From Flaveria trinervia (Eukaryota; Streptophyta; Magnoliopsida; Asterales; Asteraceae), in contig CM046452.1 in assembly GCA_025506515.1 (NCBI GenBank), positions 73,567,115 through 73,631,114 on the forward strand: a DNA stretch of 64,000 nucleotides, given 5' to 3'. The first letter of the stretch is position 1. Each line of letters opens with the position of its first letter. Of the stretch, positions 47,226-56,644 are shown piece by piece. Made by a program: the position numbers and the translations under genes. Below the pieces are notes generated by a model. It saw nothing but the letters and a program-made list of their open reading frames with translations, was not told the origin of the DNA and searched no databases.

Positions 47226-47433
47226 GCTGGATTTGAAAATCCGAAGATTTTGGCACTTTGACACAAAAATACGAATTTTCAAAAACCCTAATTTGCCGTA
47301 AGCAGGAAAAACGTGAACTTTTAGACCTAGAGACACTGAAAAACACTGTTTTACCAAAAAATGGTGTTTTTATTGCAAAAACGTGTGATTTACACCGAAA
47401 ACAATTGAATCACACGCAAAATCAAGAGCCAAA

Positions 47434-47445
47434 GCTCTGATACCA
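47434..47445 (-). other. Copia-2 primer-binding site
   Basis: Plus GCTCTGATACCA, two bases inside the right LTR; TGGTATCAGAGC on the element strand, complementary to the 3' end of plant initiator tRNA-Met. Confidence 0.9.
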
Positions 47446-47447
47446 CT

Positions 47448-48152
47448 TGTTAGGACCGTTTAGGTACGGAGTACTAACTGATTTTGCGCGTATACCAACT
47501 CAAATAGTGCGGAATCCTATTTGATTGGTGATCCAATCAGGGAGAACACAGTTATGATCACTCTAACGATTAATGAAACGTTATGAATGATTAGAACACG
47601 ATCAACTGTGATCTATGAACTTGGAATAGGTCTTCTTGAGTGAATTGGACGGCTAGGGTACGATTGTGTGAATAGGTATTCAAATTGTTTAGTTTTTTTA
47701 CAAATTAGGTGGTATTTATAGGTAAGGGTTTTCCATTCATGCGACTGAAGCATGCGATTGATCCATCCACACGACTAAAAGTCTAGTCATGCGACTGAGT
47801 CAATCTTATGTCTCAATCGTGCGACTGATCCAGTCTCCTTCAGTCGTGCGACTAGTCCATTAACATGAAGTATTCATGCGTATGGTCCATTAGCATGGTC
47901 CATTCGCATGAGAACTTCACACGATTAAGTTTGAACATGTTTCTCAATCATTATTGACTTAGAATTATGTAAACAACCACAAACCTATATAGTTAGTTCA
48001 ATATGCGTTATCACACAATAAACAATAAAATATTAAACATTATATGCATCAACCACACATTGTATTTCATTCATACCCATTCAATTACATATATATAAGA
48101 CATGAAAGACATTTTACATTAAGCTCCTAAACTAGGTACACATGTATTTACA
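47448..48152 (-). repeat. Copia-2 5' LTR (right)
   Basis: 705 bp, TGTTAGGACC at the left and ATTTACA at the right on plus; partner of 17467-18203. It carries a shorter palindrome array (47735-47925), lacking one 30-bp unit present in the left LTR. The following AAAAC (48153-48157) closes the TSD. Confidence 0.95.
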
Positions 48153-49902
48153 AAAACAAATTTATTATGTTGATATATGGTATATTAGACTTCATTTGAG
48201 TTATAAATATTCCAAGTCTTTGGTATAGCCATCATTTAGAGAAATAATCTTGTGGAATAACCGAATAAGGCAACATAGCCGTCCATATGCAAACGAGATT
48301 CTTTGTTTACATTAGCTTGATTTAGGAGTGTTAGTGATTGTTACAATGTTAGTGAATGTTAGAAGGTTAATAATCAAATGATAATAATTAAAATTAAAAG
48401 ATATTTAATAAAAGAAAGAATAAAAGTAAGAACATAAAGTTATGAGATTAATTGGATGTTAGGATGATTAAACAATATATAAATGCATAATATAAAAGTA
48501 ATATAAGGTTACCTTAGTAATTGAAACTTCTTGAAATTACTTGTAAAAGAAAATTCTTGAAATTGATTATAACCAAAGGATGATGAAAGGTTTGTGTGAA
48601 AGATTTTTAAAGAATGAGCAAATGAAAAGTGAGGCCTAAGCCTTGCTTTTATAGTTGAGGTTAGGAGGAGGTTATGAATGGTGTTAATTGTAAGTTATAA
48701 GTTTTTTAAAAGGGGGTTATGATTTTGAAATAAATATAACATTAGATAAAAAATAGATAAAAGAATAATTACAATTTAAACTTTTAATTTATTAAAACCT
48801 TAATTTTAATTTAATCAACTTATTTTCTTATAAATCTTTATAACTTTTATAAAACTTGTAACTTTATAATTTGATTATTTATTTTCAATAATTAAAATTC
48901 ATAATTACTAAAAAACTTTATAAGTTTATTAAATTTCATTTTTAAACTTTATAAGTTTTAATAAGTCTTTTCCATTTAGTTATTTATTGTAAAATGATTT
49001 ATAAACTTTATAATTTTACGAAAAAAGAATTATTTATAAATCAATTAATTATTATAAGTTGTTTAAATGATAAATTAAAAAAATCAATTTATAATATTGT
49101 TTAAACTACACGTCTAATCCATATAATTTATTGATGTACAAAATAAGTTAAATAAAGAAATTCATATCGTATGAAAGTTCAATTTTAGTTCTGGTTAATA
49201 ACTTGAAAATGGCGGATGTTAAACTTGCTACCAAACATCCTTTATGAACTACCTCTACCACAAACCACCATTGTTATCACCGTTCACCGCAACCAGCCTC
49301 GATGTGCCATCACAATGGTAGTTGGCAACTTAAAATGGCCATCATCGGCCACCGAAATCAGCGTTACAAGTCTGTATGTAACATCCTTAATTTTTGGTTT
49401 AAAACCTGGTTAAATAAAATGGAAATGGGTGGTTTTAGCTTTAAAATAGAAAAGAGACTAAAAATGAATAAATAAAAGTTGGTGCCCTAAACCGCTAAAA
49501 TAGAAATATCTACCATGCACTCTCTTTATTGTCTTCATAGATTTACAAAAGGGGCTAGATAGATAAGTACCAATTATAAAATATAAAAGATCAAGATCTA
49601 AGCAAATGTATGACTTTTACGTGTATTTTGATAAATCTAAGCTTGTTCTAAGTTTTGTAGAGGGTGATTATACTATGATTTTATAGATAAAGTTGATAGC
49701 TTTACGTATGTGCATGTAGATCTCGGTTGTTCCATCTCGAGTTAGGATTTCATCAAGTTCTACATGAAAAAGATAAGTTCTAGATCCTCATTTCTACTTA
49801 TTAATGTAATTTATAGGCTAGCATGCATACTATGAGTGTTTTGATAAAGTTGATAGGATTTAGTGATAAAGATAAATAAAGTTGATATAACGAATAGTGA
49901 AG
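48153..49902. other. Intergenic, AT-rich, possible continuation of the interrupted LTR remnant
   Basis: Resumes after the Copia-2 TSD. No gene was recognised; the one short frame at 49216-49413 has no domain. A word TGTAACATCC at 49377 resembles the start of a plus-oriented Gypsy LTR, but no matching end or TSD was found. It might belong with the remnant at 16175-17466. Confidence 0.5.
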
Positions 49903-50544
49903 TGTAACACCCGGTTATTTTTAAAATCCAAGATAAAAAGAATAAAAGCAAGAAAGGCAATAACGTCCAAGTGGAGGGACCAAAAGTGTCCAAAAGGACA
50001 AAACTTTAAAAAAATTTGGTGATAAAGGTGGCATGGCCGCCCATCACCTTTTCTACAACCAATTTTCGGTAATTTTAGAGAGAGAAACAAGGGAAGAAGA
50101 GCAGAACTCGGTTTTGAAGAAGAAGAGAAGAAAAAATCGAATTCAAAGTAAGAATACACGGTTTTTATGTGTTTATGACGGGTTTTAGCCCGGTTATGTG
50201 TTTGTATGCTTATGTGTTGTGTTTGTGCTCGTGTGTATGTGTTTGGATGTTATTTCTAGGTGTTTTGAACTCTTTGCAAGCGGGTTAAAAGGAAGAACAC
50301 CCAAGTTGCACCAGGTGAGTTCTAGACCTTGGTTTTTACATGTTTTAAACTATCTTTGGGGCTGAAAACGTATTAAAATGATTTTACAAAGTTTATGTGA
50401 TTACTCGTATTCAATACGTGTGTTGGATGTTAGTTCTGGATGGTTTATAGGCTACTCATGTTTAGAATAACCACATTATGCTTAGAACAGATGGATTCGA
50501 TGATTAGGATTGAAAATATCCTAGAAACATGTTTACAGAATGCT

Positions 50545-50935
50545 CATGCGCCTAGATAAGTGTTCATACGTCTAAAAGTGCCTTAGAAAGATTTAAGTGT
50601 AAGCCATGCGCCTAAACAGTAACTCATGCGCCCAAAATTTACCTTAGAAATGTTTAAGTTCTGCTCATGCGCCTGAACAGTGGCCCATGCACCTAGAAAT
50701 GTTAGTCGGATGATTAAGGGTAGGGCCATGCGCCCCAATAGTGCCCATGCGCCCAAGTGGCCCATGCGCCCAAATGGCCCATGCGCCTAAGTGTTCATGC
50801 GTCCGAATAGTATCCATGCACCTAGATTGGGCTGGAATTTACTAAGTGTTCATACGTCCAGAAGTCCCCATGCGCCTGAAAGTGGCCCATGCGCCTAAGT
50901 GTTCCCCATGCGCCTGAATAGTGTCCATGCGCCTA
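50545..50935. repeat. CATGCGCC word array inside solo LTR
   Basis: About twenty copies of CATGCGCC[T/C] and decayed forms (CATACGTCT, CATGCACCT), spaced about 15-30 bp with linkers such as AAGTG, GAATAGTG and TTAGAAATG. The irregular spacing shows it is not a simple tandem repeat. Confidence 0.8.
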
Positions 50936-51440
50936 GGACTTAGAATATTTTTCTGATTTTTGGGAAAATGTGTAAAGTAAGCTTTGACTTGGGAAATTCC
51001 CGGGGGACTATAAGTTGACTTTTGGGGTCATAAACAGTATGATGGGCATGTTATGATGATGATGATGATAATGTTGCATGACTATGCATGATGTATGTTA
51101 TGTATGTATGATGCCCTGTGATGATGTATGTATGGTATGTTATGTTATGTTCCTATGATGATGAATGTTTATCTTTCCATGGCTTTACGTGTTATGTTAA
51201 TGAATGAACCGAAAGTATTATGTAACGTAAAGTGAAAGATAATGAAAGAGGAACATGATGAATGAATGCATGCATTAACGAATGAATGAACGTAAAAAGT
51301 CTTGCAAGCAAATGTCTGGAGGTTCACACCCAATGAAGGGTGTTAGCTCAACTGTGTGCGGGTTAGCTACCCCAGAAGGATGCACACTGGGGTCCAATCC
51401 TTGTGATTGACCACACGTATGGGATCCTTGCCGCTTGCCC

Positions 51441-51680
51441 CAGGTACTGGAGTCAGCTTCGTGCACAATGTTCGGGGTTTATGAAAGACCTCAGGCCTAG
51501 TAACCAGCTTCGTGCACAATGTTCGGGGTATAGCCTATGGCATTGATCCGGAATGAAACGAAAAGATGAACGGTGAATGTACTTGCCTCAGGTACTGGAG
51601 TCAGCTTCGTGCACAATGTTCGGGGTCTATGATAGACCTCGGGGCCAGTAACCAGCTTCGTGCATAATGTTCGGGGTAAT
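51441..51680. repeat. Repeated CAGCTTCGTGCACAATGTTC units inside solo LTR
   Basis: The unit CAGCTTCGTGCACAATGTTC plus GGGG occurs four times (about 51454, 51504, 51601 and 51653). They are arranged as two copies of a ~90-bp block that begins CAGGTACTGGAGTCAGC and includes a GACCTC segment. Confidence 0.8.
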
Positions 51681-52156
51681 GTACATGTCACAAGATGTAA
51701 TGAATGAACGATGGTTAATGAACGAAATGAAAGATAATAACGATGTTATCTGTATGTACGTATGATGTATGATCACGAACGAACGAAACGTATAGTATGG
51801 TCTCTGTAAAGAAATATATAACGATTTTATGTATGTTTTATTATAAAACTAGAACTCACTCAGCGATGCTGACTTTTATACGTTTTTAGTTGGCAGGTAA
51901 ACGTTGCTGAGGATGGCACGAGGCGACTACTCAGCTCTTTTGGATGGCATCTATTTAATTAAGGCTTTGGTGATGTAATACAATGATATATTTTGTAACC
52001 AACAAACGATGCATTATTTTGCAAAAGTTTTAGAATCAAATGAAATGCCATTGGTTTTATGTTTTCCGTTGCGATGTTTTGACGAGTAAATGTAATGTAT
52101 ATGTTTTACGAGCGATGAATTACCAGTTGTAAGCGTCCCGGGAACGGGGCCTTACA

Positions 52157-52663
52157 TGAAGTTTGTATGAACTCTAGATTGGAGTATGTAATAGTATGCA
52201 TGTATAAAGAAACATGGTTAAGTATAGGCTGATGCGAGTAAATTGTCACCATTCGCATTAACAATAGTCACTCGTAACAACCACTTAGATTTTTATAAGT
52301 GTGCTCTGATTCAGATGTGTTATTGTGCATACTCATTGATTACTTGGATTACTCCAAGTGTGTTTCACTGCAGATGAATTCATAGTACAACCGTATTGCC
52401 TAAGGCATTCATCCGCATAAAGTAATTGTCACTAGTATTGTTCATTCGCCTTGCCCGAATTATTATTCACATTACCTAAGCAAACTTCAACCACATAAAC
52501 TGTTGCTTGCATTAGACAATTATATGCATCACCTATGTTATCATACCCACATTGACTTAGCCATCTGCATAGGCTTAGTCATCCTCATTACCTTTATGCA
52601 ACCTCATTAATATAGGTTACTTGTATTGACCCATACTTGGTATAAATTGATAGATAGATACTA
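52157..52663. other. Intergenic, no feature seen
   Basis: Diverged short words such as CATTCGCATTA and CACTCGTAAC recur but form no clear repeat unit. No coding signal was found. Confidence 0.5.
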
Positions 52664-53288
52664 TAGGGCTGCAAACAAAGCGAATGAACATGAACAAACA
52701 AGGCCTTATTCGTGTTTGTTTGTTAAAATATAAACTTGTTCATGTTCACGAACACTTACCGAACAAGATTTCTTGTTCGTTTTTGTTCATTAAGCAAATG
52801 ACATGTTCGTTCACGAACACTTACGGAATACAAATGAACAAAAACAAAAGCAAACAAACACAAACAAAAACAAACACAAATAATTTTTTATGAGCACGAT
52901 GAAGACAAAGAAGCTCATGAACAAATATGAATACAAATGATTATAGATTTATTTTAGTATAAATTTCACATTTTTATTACAAATATTACACAAAATCCAT
53001 AAAAAATAAATAAGTTAACATAAATATAAAAAAATACTTAATATAATTATCATAAAAATAACTGACACATTAAGAATATAAACAAACACATTAACAAACA
53101 TAAATGAACACATTAACGAACGTTCATAAATGACATTACATACATTTATCGAACATTCACGAACATAAATGAACAAACACGGCTTGTGTTCATGTTCGTT
53201 TGTTTGAGTAAACGAATGAATTTTCTTGTTCGTGTTCATTCATTTTACTAAATGAACGAACATAAACGAACTTCCTGCCGAATGTTGT
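52664..53288. mobile_element. hAT-like non-autonomous element, right end truncated
   Basis: Starts TAGGGCTGCAAACAAAGCG and is full of TTCGTT / AACGAAC words in both orientations (for example TTGTTCATGTTCACGAACAC and TGTTCATGTTCGTTTGTTTG). This is the subterminal style of non-autonomous hAT elements beginning TAGGGCTGCAAAC. The right side reaches AACGAACTTCCTGCCGAATG and then breaks off without the inverted terminus, so it looks truncated where the Gypsy remnant begins. It has no coding capacity. Family memory, not a search, supports the call. Confidence 0.65.
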
Positions 53289-53319
53289 CACGGGTACGCA
53301 CTTACTCAATAATCACTTC

Positions 53320-53809
53320 GTATTTATATTGTTTGGTACTGGAGCAGACATAGCTTTATATCTTCTGAGTTTGTGCAATTGCTTGATTTGAGTCCTAGTA
53401 GGCTAGAAACTAGCTACTCTGTAGAAATGGCCAATTGTAGGGTGTTCAGGCTGATGAAATCATTAGAAAGTGCTCGATGATATTGGATGACTATGCCTTC
53501 GATATAGACTTGATACCCTTTGAGTTAGGAAGTTTCGATGTGATTGTGGGAGTGGACTGGTTATCGAAACACGGGGCTGAGATTGTCTGTCGGGACAAAG
53601 TAGTACGAATCCCCATGCCAGACGGGGAGGTACTCAGAATTCAAGGAGAACGACCAGGAAGAAACCTAAAGCTTATCTTCTGCATGAAAGCACGCCGAAG
53701 TTTACGAAAACAGTGCTATGCTTTTTTGGCTCATGTGGTAGAAAAGAAGGAAGAAGAGAGGATTGGTAGATATTCCGGTGGTACGGGACTACCCAGATGT
53801 ATTTCCTGA
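53320..53809 (+). pseudogene. Gypsy protease remnant
   Basis: The active-site region appears as FGTGADIA (about 53335) where the family has a D-[ST]-G-A motif, so the catalytic Asp is replaced by Gly. A frame change follows before SSEFVQLLDLSPSRLETSYS, and another leads into MILDDYAFDIDLIPFELGSF and VGVDWLSKHGAEIVCRDKVV (53477-53809). The enzyme would cleave the element polyprotein; it is inactive here. Confidence 0.85.
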
Positions 53810-54450
53810 TGACTTGTCTGGTTTACCTCCTCCACAACAGGTGGAATTTCGTATAGAGTTGGTTCCTGGAGCTACACCGGTAGCAAAGACACCATACCGG
53901 TTAGCACAGTCTGAAATGCAGGAATTATCTAGTCAGTTACAGGAACTACTGGAGAAGGGTTTTATTCGGCCGAGTCACTCACCATGGGGAGCACCAGTGT
54001 TATTTGTCAAAAAGAAAGATGGGTCGTTTCGAATGTGTATCGATTACCGTGAGTTGAACAAGTTAACTGTGAAGAATCGATATCCTCTCCCCAGGATCGA
54101 CGATCTGTTTGACCAGCTGCAAAGAGCTTCGTATTTCTCCAAGATCGACCTTCATTCTGGATATCATCAACTAAGGGTTTTCAAGGAGGACATACCGAAA
54201 ACAGCGTTTAGAACTCGTTATGGGCACTATGAGTTCTTGGTCATGCCGTTCGGGTTGACTAACGCACTAGCTGTGTTTATGGACCTAATGAATCGGGTGT
54301 GTAAACCTTACTTGGATAAGTTTGTGATCGTATTCATAGACGATATACTTATCTACTCCCGATCGAAATAGGATCATGAAGAACACCTTCGGCCAATTCT
54401 GGAACTGTTACGGGAAGAGAAACTTTTCGCCAAGTTCTCGAAGTGTGATT
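53763..54450 (+). pseudogene. Gypsy reverse transcriptase
   Basis: Open from 53763 to 54371: YPDVFPDDLSGLPPPQQVEF, KTPYRLAQSEMQELSSQLQE, SHSPWGAPVLFVKKKDGSFR, RMCIDYRELNKLTVKNRYPL, FSKIDLHSGYHQLRV and the catalytic box VIVFIDDILIYS near residue 195. This is a well-preserved fingers-palm region. A TAG at 54369-54371 and a one-base frame change at about 54450 cut the link to RNase H. The Asp pair of the FIDD box is intact. Confidence 0.93.
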
Positions 54451-55149
54451 ATGGTTGCGGGAAGTGAAGTTTTTGGGTCATGTGGTTAATGAGGATGGGA
54501 TTCATGTAGATCCTGGAAAGATCGAAGCGGTGAAGAAATGGGATACACCCCAGACGCCTTCAGAGATACGACAATTCTTAGGATTGGCCGGATACTATCG
54601 TCGTTTCATCGCGAATTTTTCAAAGATCGCTCAACCGTTAACACTGCTGACTCGGAAAGACAAGCAGTTTGATTGGGGACATGCACAAGAACAAGCGTTC
54701 CAAACGTTGAAAGAGAAGTTGTGCAATGCACCGATATTGTCCCTCCCAGACAGAACGGACGATTTTGTGGTATACTGTGATGCTTCACATCAAGGATTGG
54801 GATGTGTACTAATGCAAAAGGATAAGGTGATTACCTACGCTTCACGACAACTTAAGGTGCACGAAAAGAACTATACAACCCATGATCTGGAGTTGGGCGC
54901 TGTAGTATTTGTACTTAAGATATGGAGGCATTACCTATATGGAACCAATGCATCATTTACACAGATCATAAGAGCCTCCAACATATCCTGGATCAGAAAG
55001 AGCTTAATATGCATCAACAACATTGGGTAGAGCTTCTTAGTGACTACGATTGTGAAATCCGGTATCATCCGGGGAAAGCCAACGTGGTGGCTGATGCTTT
55101 TAGCCGCAAAGAACGCGTGAAACCACTACGTGCTCGAACGTGGGATTGA
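54451..55149 (+). pseudogene. Gypsy connection and RNase H
   Basis: REVKFLGHVVNEDGIHVDPG, IRQFLGLAGYYRRFIANFSK and LPDRTDDFVVYCDASHQGLG, with the first RNase H Asp in YCDAS. A frame change at about 54940 separates YASRQLKVHEKNYTTHDLEL from IIYTDHKSLQHIL. The stretch ends YHPGKANVVADAFSRKERVK. The domain would remove template RNA during reverse transcription. Only the one frameshift breaks it. Confidence 0.92.
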
Positions 55150-56581
55150 CTATTCAAACGAATTTGAAAGCTCGGATCCAAATTGCACAAAGTGAGGCAT
55201 TGAAGAAGAAAACCTTGCAGGAGAAGAACTGAGGGTTGGATAAACAAATGATTTGTAAGGATGATAGTATACAGTACTTCAAAGATCGTATATGGGTACC
55301 CAAATGGGGAGGTGTACGTACCTTGGTCATGGATGAAGCACACAAGACGCGATATTCTATTCATCCTGGTGCAGACAAGATGTAGCACGATCTCAAGGAT
55401 CTGTACCGGTGGCCAGACATGAAGAAAGACGTTGCTATGTACGTAAGCAGATGCTTGACGTGCTCGAAAGTTAAAGCTGAACATCAGAAACAATCGGGAT
55501 TATTGCAGTAACCGGAAATTCTCGAGTGGAAATGGGAGAACATAGCTATGGATTTTATTACCAAACTCCCTAGAACAAGCAGCGGGCATGACTCAATATG
55601 GGTTGTAGTGGATCAGATGACGAAGTCAGCTCATTTCTTGCCGATCCGAGAAGACTACAAAATGGATAAATTGGCAAGATTGTACATAAAAGAGGTCGTG
55701 ACAAGACACGAAGTACCGGTGTCAATCATATCCGACTGTGACAGCCGATTTACTTCACGATTTTGGCAGACACTGCAGAAAGCGATGGGCACTCGATTAG
55801 ATATGAGCACAGCCTATCACCCACAGACAGACGACCAAAGTAAACGAACTATACAAACGTTGGAAGACATGCTGAGGGCGTGTGTAATCGATTTTGTGGT
55901 AGTTGGGATACTCATTTACGGTTGATTGAGTTCTCTTACAACAAACTACCATACGAGCATTGGATGTGCTCCATTTGAAGCGTTGTATGGAAGAAAATGC
56001 AGATCTCCTATTTGTTGGGCCGAGATTGGTGAAACTCAGTTAATAGGCACAGAGATCATTGAAGAAACAACCGACAAGATTTTCCAAATCAAAGACAGAC
56101 TAAAAGCTGCTAGAGATCGCCAAAAGAGTTATGCCGACAACCGTCGGAAGCCTCTAGAATTTAACATTGGAGATCACGTTTTACTCAAAGTCTCTCTTTG
56201 GAAAGGAATTGTTTGGTTTGGAAGAAAGGGAAGTTAGCCCCAAGATACGTAGGACCATTCGAGATTACAGAAAGAATTGGTCCAGTGGCTTACCGATTAA
56301 GGTTACCACAAGAATTCAGCGGCGTACATGATACTTTCCACGTGTCGAACCTCAAGAAGTGTTTGGCTGACGAATCACTTCACGTACCAATTGAGGACAT
56401 CAATATTGACGAAAAACTTCATTTTGTTGAGGAACCCATTGAGATCATGGATCGAAAGGTCAAGCAGTTGAAGCGCAGTAGAATACTAATTGTTCGCGCG
56501 AGATGGAATTCGAAACGAGGGCCAAAGTTTACATGGGAACGGGAAGATCAGATGAAACTTAAATATCCACATCTATTCTAG
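55150..56581 (+). pseudogene. Gypsy integrase with chromodomain
   Basis: The zinc-binding region (55150-55547) is readable only across several stops and a frame change (His-His part SIHPGADK, Cys-Cys part CLTCSKVK). The catalytic core (55548-56237) has the first Asp in MDFITKLPR and the second in IISDCDSRFT. The residue 36 positions further on is Lys in QSKRTIQTLED where the family has Glu, so the D,D-35-E set is lost. A frameshift at about 55905 precedes SSLTTNYHTSIGCAPFEALY. The C-terminal part (56198-56581) carries KGKLAPRYVGPFEITERIGP and the chromodomain-like end VRARWNSKRGPKFTWERED. Chromodomains steer integration to particular chromatin. Confidence 0.92.
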
Positions 56582-56644
56582 GATGACACTCTTGGACCTA
56601 ACTCCAGCTGAATTTCAGGACGAAATTCTCTCAACTGGGGATAC

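Larger units (their letters stand above)
17467..48152 (-). mobile_element. Copia-2: outer Ty1/Copia element (SIRE-like), host of the nested stack
   Basis: One complete insertion with both LTRs (TGTTAGGACC...TACA), a polypurine tract next to the left LTR, a primer-binding site next to the right LTR and the 5-bp TSD AAAAC at 17462-17466 and 48153-48157. It is transcribed leftwards: 5' LTR on the right, then leader, gag, protease, integrase, reverse transcriptase, RNase H, a spacer, an extra ORF and the 3' LTR. About 17 kb of later insertions (Copia-1 with its hAT, and the solo Gypsy LTR) inflate it to 30.7 kb. Gene order PR-INT-RT-RH is diagnostic for Copia. The extra ORF after pol, the two zinc knuckles and the repeated palindromes suggest the SIRE (Sirevirus) lineage. 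All coding blocks carry stops or frameshifts, so it is not autonomous now. Confidence 0.93.
49903..52156 (+). mobile_element. Solo LTR of a second Gypsy-type family
   Basis: 2,254 bp starting TGTAACACCCGG and ending GGGGCCTTACA, with a perfect 5-bp TSD TGAAG at 49898-49902 and 52157-52161. The TG/CA ends, length and wording (AACTCACTCAGCGATGCTGA, TTTAGTTGGCAGGTAAACG) are those of chromovirus (Tekay/Del-like) LTRs. No internal sequence remains. It contains a CATGCGCC array (50545-50935) and a pair of about 90-bp repeats (51441-51680). Confidence 0.92.
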
